Both the position numbers and the translations under genes were made by a program. Under the pieces are notes generated by a model. It saw only the letters and a list, made by a program, of their open reading frames with translations, did no database searches and was not told where the DNA came from. DNA of 64,000 bases, from contig CM067080.1 of the NCBI GenBank assembly GCA_033980235.1, positions 1,779,501-1,843,500 of the forward strand. Direction: 5' to 3'. The DNA comes from Diadema setosum. Taxonomy: Eukaryota > Echinodermata > Echinoidea > Diadematoida > Diadematidae. Shown one piece after another: positions 23,861-35,845 of the stretch (position 1 is the stretch's first letter; the number at the start of each line of letters is the position of its first letter).

Positions 23861-24734
23861 TGTATATGTTAAATAGCGAAGAGGACTGCACGGAAGATCG
23901 TCACACATTGAGTTCCGTACATCAGTTTCAACACCCTGTCCGTGGTGTTTTATAGATTTTCTTTTTAACGCCAAAATAAGGTTAGGATTTTTAAATGATA
24001 TTTTCCTTTCTTGTTCTTTCTTTCTTGTGACGAATATGACGAATGGGTGCTAAATAAAAAAAAATAAAACACGATTCTTTGGAAAGGAGCTTGGGGTATA
24101 AGATTTCTTTGATTTATCTCCTAGCTCTTAGCTCTAATTAATAAAATGAGTAAGATCACAACTGCTGATCTACATTAAACATGTCGAAGAAAAAGAACCA
24201 GTGGGAATCAAACGTGTCATTTACAGTCTTCTGCCATATGTCTACTGGGTAGGGACACCACACTATGACCATCAAGCTAGCCCAAGTTTCCGGCAGTGAC
24301 GCAATGGATTGGAACAAAATCAAAGCTCCAAATTCCGACATTGTGGCGGACAAGGCATATCGGGATAGATAATAAGAGAACTTGATTAAAGGTATTATTT
24401 ACCATTTGTAGATGAAACAAAACAAAACAAAACAAAAAAGCTTTAGTGCTTCAAAATAGTTCTAAAATGTGAGTTTTATAGGGATAGAAACAACCAATGT
24501 AAAAATGTTAATCAGTACAATCAATGTTCAGTGTTGTTAAATATACAGAATGTGAACAATAGTCATAACATTTTTTTTTTCTAGAATAAACCGTCTACAA
24601 TTATGGTTTACTGAGAAAAAATAGTGACATTCCCTTATATCTTAAGTATGGGCTTTGTTGCGCATTTTTTTTTTTTATATGGTAGAATGTTTTGTGATAC
24701 AACTGACCAACACATACGCATCAGATGTGATAAC

Positions 24735-26441
24735 GGGGGCATCCCACGAGACCGACACCCACGAGTCATACGGTCCACGAGACCGACATCAATAATAGGT
24801 CCATGAGTCATACAGCCCACGAGTTATACGGCTCAGGAGTCATACAGCCCACGAGTTCGACACTACGCACAAAAGGCTCATGAGACCGACACTAAGCAAA
24901 CATAGCCCACGAGACCGACACTAAGCAATAAAGGCTCATGAGACCGACACTAAGCAAAGAAAGCCCACGAGACCGACAGTAGGCAAAAAAGGCCCACGAG
25001 ACCGACACTAAGCCAAAAAGGCTCACGAGACCGACACTAAGCAAAGAAAGCCCACGAGACCGACAGTAGGCAAAGAAGGCCCACGAGACCGACAGAAAAA
25101 AAAAAAAAACAGCGCCATCTACATGTAAATCACCTGTACAGGATGTTCTATGAACGGAAAAAATAACATACTGGCGGGTGTAGTTTAACGTTATCAATAA
25201 CAGATGGTGACCATCTACATAATTATGAACGTCATCAAATATGTATTTCTACATACTTCTGGGGGGGGGGGGGGCAAGTGTGTCAGGGAGCGACATTGTT
25301 ATCATGTAGAAAAATTGAATTGTATTCTTCATGCCCCCGCCCCCCCCCCCCAAAAAAAAAAATAGAAGAATTAGTATTCATCATCCCCCCTTAAAAAAAG
25401 ACAAAAAAACAAATGAATTTAAAAGAGGACAATAACGATGTATGGATTCATTTTAGAGCTTTGATAATGCCATCGTGCTATTTTTAATAGGCTTTCCCTG
25501 TTTTTAGCTAGAAGTTGGACAAGATATAAAATTTACCTCTTCTCTTTCCCGATTCACTAGTTACTTATTCTATTTTAGATATTCTACCCTCCTGCTTTGA
25601 CGTTTTGCAATAAGATCTATTTGTAATTTTTTGTTTAAATTAAATTTATATCGCAGGGATTCACCTCAGTTTTGTGACTTGTGTTATTCTCTTCCGAACA
25701 GTACATTTTGTCGTGAAATGCAATAGCTGTTTTCATGGAAGCATCTGGTTTTTTTCCGAATCCCTAACGCTATCTTAAAAGACGATTACGTTATTTTTTA
25801 TTTTTAATTGATACAAATCAACACCCTCGCAGGTTTATTGTGGAAAGATATGTTACACACTTTTACTGTACTTTGTTCATATTTTTTCGCAAACACACAC
25901 CCATGCAAACACAGAGATCCTGATTTTTTTCGGGGGGGGGGGGGGGCAAATGATGGGGTAACACCCTGCCAGAGATGGCAACTCTTCTTTTCCATCTCTC
26001 ATATCTTCCTATGCTATTATCAGGACACTCTATACAATTTATTGGTCTATAGGTGGCGCTGTTCATCCTGTCGGTCTCGTGGGCCTTCTTTGCTTAGTGT
26101 CGGTCTCGTGAACCTCTTTTGCGTAATGTCGGTCTCGTGAGCCTTGTATGCGTAGCGTCGGTCTCGTGGACCTTTTAATTGTAGTGTCAGTCTCGTGGGC
26201 TTTGTTTGCTTACTGTCGGTCTCATGAGCCTTTTGTGCGTAGTGTCGGTCTCGTGAGCCGTATAACTCCTGGGCTTATTTTACTTGATGTCGAACTCGTG
26301 GGCTTTATGTACTCAGTGTCGAACTCGTGGGCTGTATAACTGGTGGGCTGTATGACTTGTGAGCTGTCGGACTCGTGGGCTGTATGACTTGTGAGCTGTA
26401 TAACTTGTGGGCTGTATGACTCGTGGGTGTCGGTCTCGTGA
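24735..26441. mobile_element. 1.7-kb foldback element with minisatellite arms and an 8-bp target duplication
   Basis: GTGATAAC occurs at 24727-24734 and again at 26442-26449, an 8-bp duplication. The left arm (to about 25100) is a tandem array of units such as CCCACGAGACCGACACTAAG. The right arm (about 26050-26441) carries the same units inverted. The unit comes in two versions, one with ACCGACA and one with TCATACA/TTATACG after the CACGAG word. The 950-bp spacer has no gene and several G/C runs. Eight-base duplications are typical of hAT elements; variable repeat arms recall foldback elements such as Galileo. Confidence 0.75.
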
Positions 26442-27289
26442 GTGATAACTCGAACCTATTCACTGCTCCCGGTGGTAAACAGTACCTTTAAGCAGGGGGT
26501 GAAAATATGAGGTATGAATCTTCTTCTATTTGTCTGCCCTCTGTTCAAATGAAATTGTAGGTAGATTGTAACTACAGCTGAGCTACATCTTAGAACATTT
26601 AAACTAACATTATAAATTCTGCCTTATAAATCTGTTGCAGGCTGTCGAAAATTAGTTGGTCGGTCGTGCAAGACACCGGAAGAAGAGGGAAAAGAAGAAG
26701 AAGAAGACAGAGAAAGTTCAAACTGGTGCAGTAGTTGACAAACAAATTGTAGATCTTTGTGGTATCAAATGCCCGACTGAAATCCATCAAAATACACTAT
26801 GACAACGGAAGTGTAATGGTAAAATAATTGATTGTACAGCGGCACGGCTCACGCTTACGCACAATTTGTCATGTATAATGCATCAGGTCGTCAGAAAATA
26901 AGAAACATTTTGCCTGAAAGAGGCAGGTGAAGGTAAACACTGGCACTCAACTCGCATTTCATTCCAAACGGACGCTTTACTTATCACTGCGAAAGAAAAA
27001 ACCAACAACCTTATCGTGCTTAATACATGCTGAGTGTCACAAAGTAATATGCAAAGGCTGTAATTAAAGGCATCACACATGCAGGTGTGTGTTGTTGTTG
27101 TTTGTTTGTTTTTTTTTGCGTATTTATATGCATATGCATTTATATGCCAGGGTAAAAGGATGTGTTGCACTCTCGATGTTATAAATGTAATTTTTATGAT
27201 TGTTAACAGGGACGAATCAGCGTAATATGAATGCTTAATATTACCTGTGTTTGGATTATTGTGTAACGAGCTTATTGTCGAGCCCACCG

Positions 27290-27730
27290 GAGGTGCGGGG
27301 AGACTAGGGATTGCCTGCGGCGTCTGTCCGTCCGTCGTCCGTCCGTCGTCTGTCCGTAACGCTACAAAAACTTGAATAACTCTCTACTGAGGACTTCAAT
27401 TTCAATCAAACTTGGAGGGAAGAGTGGTTGTGCAAAGTTACACATTTTATCAAACATAATTGAAGTACACCTCAAGGTCAAAGGTCACAGGCAGGGGTCA
27501 ATGAACTTTAGGGCCCAATGTTAAGTTCTTACGGCGCGTTTTGATTATGGCTCATAAATTTTGATGTATCTGTTTGTAACCACACTTGGATGGTAGATGT
27601 CCCTAGGGGAGTTGAAGGTCACCATAAGGTCAAAGGTCACTGGCTGGGGTCAACGAACTTTTAGGGCCCAATGTTAAGTTTTTACGGCGCGTTTCGATTA
27701 TGGCTCATAACTTTTGTTTACATTGGTTTA
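27290..27730. repeat. About two copies of a 154-bp tandem repeat with AGGTCAAAGGTCAC
   Basis: AAGGTCAAAGGTCAC occurs at about 27473 and 27627, each followed by GGGTCAAYGAACTTT and then TTACGGCGCGTTTYGATTAT. Upstream lies a GTCCGTCCGTCGTC run. AGGTCAaAGGTCA is a perfect DR1 nuclear-receptor half-site pair, though here it belongs to a repeat. The period nearly equals that of the Helentron array at 49985. Confidence 0.6.
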
Positions 27731-27914
27731 ATCTTTACCTAACTCACATTTTAGAAGTATTTTGAAGCGCCAAAACTGGGTTTTTGCTTCGTGTGCAAAT
27801 GGTAAATAATGCCTTTAATGTCAAATTTCCCGATTATCTTCGGTTCTTCAGTACTATTCGTATGACATCGTCTCCATTATTTAAGGATAATGAGGACAAG
27901 TCAGAGAGACGGTG

Positions 27915-27985
27915 AATAATGATGATAACGATGATGATGACGATGATGACGACGACGATGACGACGACGATGATGATGATGATGA
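27915..27985. repeat. (GAT/GAC)n microsatellite
   Basis: About 70 bp of GATGATGAC triplets; gives a poly-Ser frame on the minus strand that is not a gene. Confidence 0.9.
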
Positions 27986-29422
27986 TTCAAGATTCAAATC
28001 TACTTTCATTTCCATCAAACAAACAGAGAAAATTATATGCAATGAATAAGCAAAAGATAATTGAAAAAAAAGAAACAACAACCACACGTGATTTAACAAA
28101 ATACATGTGAAAATGATAAAACGGATGAAGAAAACACAATAGTAATTTTTTTTAAAGTTAATATTTACGTATATTGCACAATGTAGTACAAGTTAATCAA
28201 GGATGGGGATGGAAATAGAGGGTACCACCAGGGAGGTGGCTCACCTCCCTCTGACCACTAAGAAGCAAAGCTTGTACGATGATGATGGCTTCTTATATAG
28301 AGCCTGTAATCCGCCTTTGGAGGACGCTTTTGTAAGACGCTTGAGATAAAATGTCTCAACTTCAACTGTTCAGTCAATATTACGATGTTGGGATATTCAA
28401 TTTCCATTATTTCGAGTCAAGGATTAGGCCTAAGTATTATTGCTTGGAAGGAGTAGCTGGGAAGAGATTTAAGTCATGAAGCAGGATAAGGAACCTACAC
28501 TCCTGATCCACTGAGGAATGCAGCTTCGTCAACTTGGTAGCGCACCACGGAAAGCCTGACATCTTGTATCCTTGTATTTTGCTTGTTTTGTTTGTTTATC
28601 TGTATCACTTGTATTGTCTTGCAAATGCCAAGTGAATAATAATGATATTACTACTACTGCTACTACTAATGATAATGAAAAAATTGAAACAATGAAATGC
28701 ATCTCGAAGTCACTGTTCAGTGTCCAGTATCACATGTCTTGGATGTTACTTTCAAAACTACATTTATCATAGCTGATAAGAAATAGCATGTTACAAAGAA
28801 CATTGCAAAATTTCAATTTTTAAAGTCAAAATTACAGATTTTTTTCGACATGATAATAGCATGTGTCATTCTCCCTGCTTTCTACAAGAAGTAAGTCAAG
28901 TGATTTTACTTAATGGTAGACAAATGAAAAATGTGTTGAATAATTATTTTTACATTTTTTTTTGTGTGTGTATCGTTGCCTTATAGTGACATCCAGAACT
29001 AAACTGTGGATACTTCTTGTCGAGGAATGACGTCTCATAGATGTAACCAAAATTAGATTTTAAGCGTTGAACGTCGGATTGTCCGATTTCCCTCAAACTT
29101 TTTGATGGGTACTATATTTCTGGAATCATCGCATTCATGTGTATATTTGGGTAAATTCCCAAATTCTTGGTACTTTTAAGGGTAATTTGAGGAGAAGGCC
29201 CCTTCCCCTTGCAAAAAAAAAAGAAAAAAAAAAGAATAACTAGCTTCAGGACTAACGCTAAAAAGAGGGCGCCCTCTAGACCACAAAAGGTCACACGCGG
29301 GGATTCCCCCACAGAACTCTGAAGAGTTCTGTGTGTAAGAGTTCTGTGGATTCCCCACGGTCTACAGAACTCTTACCCGTTCTGGACTCGTCGCCTCCAA
29401 ATTCCATTGTGTATGTGTACCA

Positions 29423-29813
29423 GCAGTCAATTATAACTACTCCGATGCATGGGGATGGTACCATTCCATTGTCGTGCTCATGCTGTCGATTATCTGCAGG
29501 CAGATTATCATGATCATCGTCTTCAAACTGTTACCCAAGCCCCTTCAAATTGAGTACAGGAGGGGTTCACAGTTCACACACGACGTTCGAGAAGTGTATT
29601 ACAAGCCCGACCAGACCAGACGCCGTAGAGAAGTGTGTGATATTTGTACCACTACCGGTTGCACCGTCCTCTGGCTCTGATCCTCTGTCTTTCTGGCCGG
29701 ATGTGTACTGTATCCGACAGACTACTCTGCCTGTTAGTGTTAAAACAACACTACAGTACAAGTACACCGCCGCTGATTTCACCGCAATGGCCAATGCATT
29801 ATTCATTAATGAT
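29423..29813 (+). other. Possible exon(s) of an unrecognised gene
   Basis: Two overlapping possibilities. One is a phase 1-1 exon of about 29563-29811, between an acceptor TTGAGTACAG and a donor GTATGT, encoding a Cys-containing segment with LSFWPDVYCIRQTTLPVSV. The other is an open frame from about 29423 to 29682 with a hydrophobic stretch (WGWYHSIVVLMLSIICRQII) followed by KLLPKPLQ, which could be a last membrane segment. They use different frames, so at most one is likely to be real at a given base. No family is recognised with any confidence. Confidence 0.25.
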
Positions 29814-31076
29814 GGTATGTATAAATCTCCATAACTTTTCTTTTACAATTACAATGATTCAAATCCGTGGTTAATGGAAGGCATGATTAATCTCCCTTTA
29901 TCATGTTGATCTCTCTTGTGTCAAAGACAAAAAAATCCGTCTGTTCAGTGGGGAGTTTAGTCACTTTTTTTTTTCACTAACAATAACATTGTCATTGACA
30001 GTTTTGTAGAGCCAGACATATTTTATTACTAGTACAATGTAGTAGCACTAGTAGTAGCAGTCTAGTTTGAATGCTCCATATTTCATGCACTACTCTGAGC
30101 AGCCAAACAGTATGTAATACACCGGAAGGTGGACTGTACTTCACAAGAAAAAGAAGAAATTAAGAAGAAGATATCCCGACGATATCAATACAGACCAATT
30201 TTTAGGTCTGAGACTGCGACACCTGGTCCAGAACTGACATTGCACTGGTATGGTATCTGGTGACACAAAAACCAAAGAGAGTATGGACATGATGGAAACG
30301 AAGTGCATGCGACTGTAAAAATAATCACAACTTTAATAATATTATTCAACTTTGTGTCAGTTTTAACACTAACATCTCATTCTTATCACTGAAGCCACAA
30401 TTTTGCCTGCATGTATACTACTGTACACAGATTGTACCAATTATTACAAACAGTTGAAACACTGGACTATAAGAGTTTGCCCAACGTGCAGCATTTAGGA
30501 GAATGATGAGCAAAGGTTATGACAATTTTTCATGTCGGTCTGAGTGGAACTGAGTTAAAATGGCACCCAGCATGCAAGTGTTTGATCAATGATATCGTGG
30601 TCATGTCACTATGGAGTCTCTTGAATGACACTTTTCGTCTACCTGTAGCTATCTGTAAACCGATTCCCATCTTTCCTCCATCTTCTATGTGAGAAATTTT
30701 GACTCTGCATGACACGGTGGAAGTGAGATAGCATGATACCTCCCCCAAGAAAAAGGAAGCTCAGTGTGGAGCACAATCCTGGAGAAAATGATTTTCAATA
30801 AACACACTGCCTGAGTATGTGAGTTTGTTCATTACAAAGATAACCCCTCCAGTTCACTTTGCCTTCAGCAGTACTTGTTTAGTTTTGACATTCAATGAAC
30901 AGTTTCCTTTCTCTTTATCTCCTGCCTTAGGATGAAGAGATCGAGGGACTTCATGCAAACTTATCCCCAAGGACACCACATTAGCCTCCATCACCTGATA
31001 GACAAACTGAAGACACTACAGGCATACTGAAGAATTTGAATTCGGAGGAGTAACTAAATCATAGGAAAACAAGACA

Positions 31077-32138
31077 ATGGCTTGCGCTCAGGATGGAGAG
31101 CCTCCAGATGCCACTTATGTGTGCATGGAACACGAAAGAGTTGAAGTGAATATGATTTGTCTAACGTGTCAAAAATATGTGTGTGGGTATTGTGTAGATA
31201 GACACCTTGGCAGCATGTGCAAACTAAAAAAATTAATGGATCTAACATTTGGGGAAATCTCAGTTTTTTCAGGTAAGCCTGCAGAATGTCAAAATGTTAT
31301 TGACCCAGCAACTTTTGAAGACTCGGCTCTTTCTAACAAACGTGGGGAATGCTCAAAGGAAAATGACCCAGCAATTTCTGAAATTTCAGCTCTTGCGATT
31401 AAACTTGGGGAACGTCAAAAAGAAATTGACACAAGAATCATATCTGTTAATGACATGGAAAACCAGGCATGCGAGGAGCTTGATATTCAGCTCCGTAGAA
31501 TGGATGAAGAGAGAGGTTGTCTGCTGAGGCAAAAGAGTTTGGTGACTAAGCGTGCAAAGGCAATCAAAGAAGGGCTGGAAAAGGAAAGAGATGAAATCTA
31601 TGCACTGCGACTTCAGTCACAAAATGTTTCTTCGTTTCATGAAGATGAATATGACAAAACAGATTTGGAAAATTTGCAAAAGGATATGAATGCACATGCC
31701 AAAGCTCAACTCCCACATCAAAGACTCTTTGTAGATTTGAAAAGCAAAGTTGATAAGATTTTGTCTTCTCATATGGAACTAGCAGCCTCAAGTCCAGGAA
31801 GACTAGCAGAATCTCTTCTTTGCAATGTTGCAAAGGAGATTAATCCACAGAACTATATGTTTGTGGGAATTGAACTAGGTATACGGAGTACAACACTGGA
31901 CTCTATCCGGATTGATTGTCCCAACAACATTGTTGAAGCGATATTCAAAGTCTTTCGTGAGTGGACACAGCGACAAGCTAACACTCCACCTGCCAACCAG
32001 CGTGACGAATTGAGTGCTGCTTTGCGGAGAGCGGGAGAAGTGGATGTCGCTGACAGGTTGCTGGGAGAGACAGCATTGGAGCAGGTTTGTCAGCTGCTCA
32101 ATGTAACAGGGAAGTTTCCCCAATCTAGATTGGATTAA
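31077..32138 (+). CDS. B-box / coiled-coil / Death domain protein
   Basis: A 353-residue open frame in one exon, starting in good context (GACAATGG) after a probable 5' UTR exon that begins near 30931. Residues 16-48 form a B-box type 2 zinc finger: C16, H19, C28, C31, C36, C39, H43, with C48 in place of the usual last His. Residues about 66-118 hold degenerate repeats (ECQNVIDPAT, ECSKENDPAI, ERQKEIDTRI). About 105-215 is a charged coiled coil. Residues about 248-335 match a Death domain: NPQNYMFVGIELGI, FKVFREWTQRQ, and DELSAALRRAGEVDVADRLL. There is no RING finger, so it is not a classical TRIM ligase. Death domains assemble signalling complexes; the B-box and coiled coil probably mediate oligomerisation. 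A cytosolic adaptor is likely, its pathway unknown. Confidence 0.85.
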   Translation: MACAQDGEPPDATYVCMEHERVEVNMICLTCQKYVCGYCVDRHLGSMCKLKKLMDLTFGEISVFSGKPAECQNVIDPATFEDSALSNKRGECSKENDPAISEISALAIKLGERQKEIDTRIISVNDMENQACEELDIQLRRMDEERGCLLRQKSLVTKRAKAIKEGLEKERDEIYALRLQSQNVSSFHEDEYDKTDLENLQKDMNAHAKAQLPHQRLFVDLKSKVDKILSSHMELAASSPGRLAESLLCNVAKEINPQNYMFVGIELGIRSTTLDSIRIDCPNNIVEAIFKVFREWTQRQANTPPANQRDELSAALRRAGEVDVADRLLGETALEQVCQLLNVTGKFPQSRLD

Positions 32139-33287
32139 GTGAAGGCAGCAATATTAGTAGATATTATTAGTTTAGTGTGAGGACAATCAGGCAATCCGTT
32201 CAAAAAGTTATGTATTTTTGCAGTTTCTTTGCCGCCATCACTGGATGAAAACACAGTTATGTAATGTCAAGACAGAACAACGATGTAAAGAAAATAAAAA
32301 GAGAATTCAAGAAAATTCAATTTTTCTAGCATAACAAAAGAGCAATTATCTTAACCTCCCTTAAAGGAAGTAGGGGGAATGATAACTGATAAGATATGTC
32401 AGTATCAAGTCAAAGGAATGTGTTCTTTTCATAAAAAAGTACAAAAAAAAACTTTATATTTTAGTCATAGTTTTGTTCTTACGGTTACAATCTGATGTCG
32501 TCTTCTTATCCAGTGATGGCATCACCAAAACTTTTAAGATTCATATGTTTGAACAGATTGTCTGATTTTCCTCAAACTTTACTGATACATTTTACTAGGC
32601 CTAATACTGCTGCAGTCACTCACTGTATGCGTAATTGTGGAAACAACTTCCCCTGTAGATGAAAGATTTGGACGAAGAAGTTTGCTGAGCAGAATGATAT
32701 CAACAGTGATAATGCTATGAATTTATATTGTGCCAAATCCACTCTGTAAGAGTGCTCAAAGCGCATACATACAGAAAAAATGACATTCAAGAAAATGCAA
32801 GAAAAAAAGGAAGAAAATAAAAAGAAATGAAAGAAAAAAAATGATATGAGATTTGAAAATGGGATTTGCTCTCCATGCAGTTGGTGGTAAAATGTATATT
32901 TATGAGCAAAGATGAAATGATCTAGGAGTTGGTAGTGTGAATGGATGTTCACAAGGAATGCATACCTTGTAGTTATTTTTCCTGACCATCTGGATATAAA
33001 GGAAAGCTCTCTTAAATATATGGTAAAATTCCATGTTACCAGTGCACTCTGCGCATTTACATTCATAGAACAAAGAGACTGTATTATGAAGTACATATTA
33101 CAGCTATTGAGATTTCTGTACCAGTGTAATATAAAGCGATTATGTGAGGGGATATCTCCTTGTGCAGTGAAGTAGATTGATTTGCAAAACAGGGCAAATG
33201 TCATTATATAATATTTATGTGATATTGTCTCTCTATTTTCAAACTTTGCCAAAAATTCATTGAAATACATTTATATTCATTTTTCAG

Positions 33288-33350
33288 AATGAGGTGCCAG
33301 CAGACGTAGATGTTCCTGAGTGGGCCACAAGAGCTTCAGTATCTAGCATG
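33288..33350 (+). CDS. Possible alternative 3' exon of the B-box/Death gene
   Basis: 63 bp between TTTTTCAG and GTAAGA, phase 0 on both sides, encoding NEVPADVDVPEW and then ATRASVSSM. It could join a phase-0 donor (CTCAAT|GTAACA at 32102) that would remove the last 11 residues and the stop of the main exon. That donor is weak, so use is uncertain. Confidence 0.4.
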
Positions 33351-33633
33351 GTAAGATGATAACTGGTTCCTTGAGATGTGATAGAAAAGGAAACAAGTCA
33401 GTGACATTGCACAACAATAGCAAAAATATAGTGTAATAGTAGTCATTAGATATTTAGGCAACGTCAGGTAAAGTAGTGCAAAATGACTACAGTGGAGTTG
33501 ATAAGGAGATTGACAGTAGGTACATTTCAGGAGAATGTGTCCAAACATTGTCTTGAATGGATGATTTCTATCAGATCCTGTGACATCTGAAGCTAAACAG
33601 TCACAAAAATTTGTTGCAAACTCTGCGTGGTAA

Positions 33634-33637
<4 letters not shown>

Positions 33638-33680
<43 letters not shown>
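33638..33680. repeat. (AT)n microsatellite
   Basis: About 43 bp of alternating AT. Confidence 0.95.
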
Positions 33681-33688
<8 letters not shown>

Positions 33689-34670
33689 GTACATTTGGCA
33701 TTAATATTGCTTTACTTTGGTTTGCTGCTTGGTACATCCACTGGAGTTAATTTTCCCCTGATTGGCACAAATGTTTAGAAACTAATGTCACTAGATAGAA
33801 ATAAATAGAAATTACTGAATCTCCCTAATCCATACTGTGTCTTTACCGAATCTCCCAAATCCATACTGTGTCTTTAGCTTTGATTTTTTTTTTTTTGGGT
33901 AGATACTTTATTTTCTACAAATCAATATATACATAAATTTCATAATCATGAACATGGGAAACATACAAAGTATATTTGAAACAGAGTCGTTTGACTTGCA
34001 TAAACAACGATATAAAAGGAAATTAATGATATTACAGTATGCATGTCTATGCAGCTGGGATTACAATAACAATATTATATTTAAGAAGCGATAATGCAGA
34101 GGGCCGCCATTGTAAGCATTGCTTGAAAAGATGGCCGACCCAAGGAAAAGGTAGGTAGGTACCTGCTTTCCTGCTGTTCAGCTAATGCATGTTATTACAC
34201 CCGAGTGAGATTGCTACCTTTACAACTACCCATAGGTCAAGTTTGCATTGATTACTGAATGATGAAGCAAAATTGTGATTTTTTTTTTTTCAATGATGAA
34301 AACTGAACATTTTAATAGGGGTTGTTGGTGAGCATACCAAGCATACTCAGATTTTCCAAAACATAGCATCGTCATAGTGAATGCTATAGGTTAGTAAAGA
34401 CCATTTTTGGTGTAATGTAGGCATTAATGTCTTGATAACAACAGCATAATTTTCAAAACTTCTGTAAGCTAGATTTTTGTGTTTATGGGTGGTGTGTTTG
34501 CTAATCCTATTGAACACAATTGTCCAGCCTGTTGTGCAAAGTTTGCCGTCCATTCTAGTTTTAACCAACATAAATATCAAGTTTCATCTTGAATGTATTT
34601 CCCTGTCATTTTATTTCTTCTTCGTGGGTAGATGTACTTGATTTGAATTTCTACGATTTTTTTTTTCCAG

Positions 34671-34745
34671 AATGAGAGACCAGGAGATGAAGTTATTTTT
34701 GATTCTGCTGCAAGTGCTTCAACGTCTTCCACATCTTCCTCAATG
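34671..34745 (+). CDS. Possible second alternative 3' exon of the B-box/Death gene
   Basis: 75 bp between a long T-run plus CCAG and GTAAGC, phase 0 on both sides, encoding NERPGDEVIFDSAAS and a Ser/Thr-rich end. It begins with Asn-Glu and ends with Ser-Met, like the exon at 33288, suggesting an exon duplication. The next acceptor-like site (35542) would give an immediate TGA. Confidence 0.4.
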
Positions 34746-35144
34746 GTAAGCAGATACCCATGGCTTTGAAGTAGAACCCCCCCCCAAAAAAAAAGGAAGA
34801 AAAATGAATCATAGATAAAGAACAGAAGATAACAATATTCTAGAGATTTCAAGGTTTGTCTTAGAATACAGCTATAGCATCTCATGCTCTCAATGTCTCT
34901 GTTTGAAGCCACGGTAAAGCCGACGCATTGATGAACATTTAATTAAACAGGACACATCTAAGGACAGAATGCACACAGATAATGTACATGTTCGTTCAGT
35001 TTCTCATATAAAGTTGTAATGATCATGGTCTAACAGTCTGCCAGTGATGTTCCATATGTGCAATTTGCCTTTCCAAGTTCCCTTAAATGGTCAAACATGC
35101 TGGCAGATTTATTGTGAAATTTAAGTGTAATTTTCATTATAGAA

Positions 35145-35460
35145 TATTTGATGTTGCTATACTGCTGCTCTCCTGGCTTGCCAAGTCCATCTTAATACCC
35201 CCCCCCCCCCGATAAAAAAAAAAAAAAAACCCGGAGTAGTTGTTAGTCTCTGACAATTACCATAGTAACATTGAGCGACCAGAGCTTCTCAACAGATTGA
35301 AACCAAGGATTTTTACTGAAATTGTCAGAGACTGATACTTGTCAGGGCCGACAACTTTCATGAAACGGTGCCCATACGAGTCTAGAATGTTTGATGTTGC
35401 TATACTGCTGCTTTCCTGGCTTGCCAAGTCCATCTTAATACCCCCCCCCCCCCCCCGATA
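35145..35460. repeat. 70-bp direct duplication with C-runs, flanking a small inverted repeat
   Basis: TTTGATGTTGCTATACTGCT through a run of 13-16 C occurs at about 35147-35211 and 35388-35456. Between them AGTCTCTGACAATT and AATTGTCAGAGACT form an inverted pair. It looks like a short insertion with duplication of its flank. Confidence 0.6.
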
Positions 35461-35845
35461 CTCAAAATGTACTGAGAAATGAATTTTCCATCTCCATTCT
35501 CATTTCCACATAATATTCTCCAAATGACATCTTGTATACCAGTGATCAGAAGAAGCCGAATGATAACCACTCAGCAGGAGATTGGACTAATGCTGCTCAA
35601 CGATATCCATAACAACTGAGTCAGGAGGATGACATGCTGCATCTAAGACGACTGGGAGAAATCATCAAAGAACCATCCAAACACAGGTCTCATAGATGTA
35701 ATGCTACTTTGGCCTTACCCTCCAGCCTTCCCACCTTTGCGCATCCCTGGCCATCCAACTGGGTATGGGTGAGTCGTTGTTGTTTTTTTTTTTTGGATTT
35801 TTCCTTCATCCCTTTTTTTCATTATGTCTCTTCATAGATGTTTTT

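Larger units (their letters stand above)
26450..29422. other. Intergenic; repeats only
   Basis: Apart from the 154-bp tandem repeat and the triplet microsatellite listed separately, I see no supported gene. Confidence 0.35.

Noticed and set aside
24156..24353. 65-codon minus-strand frame with IWQKTVNDTFDSHWFFFF
   Set aside because: No homology recognised and no paired splice sites; could be a decayed exon but cannot be supported.
24892..26339. Reading frames with a repeated SVSWAFFAYCRSRG-like peptide
   Set aside because: Translation of the minisatellite arms of the foldback element; no gene structure.
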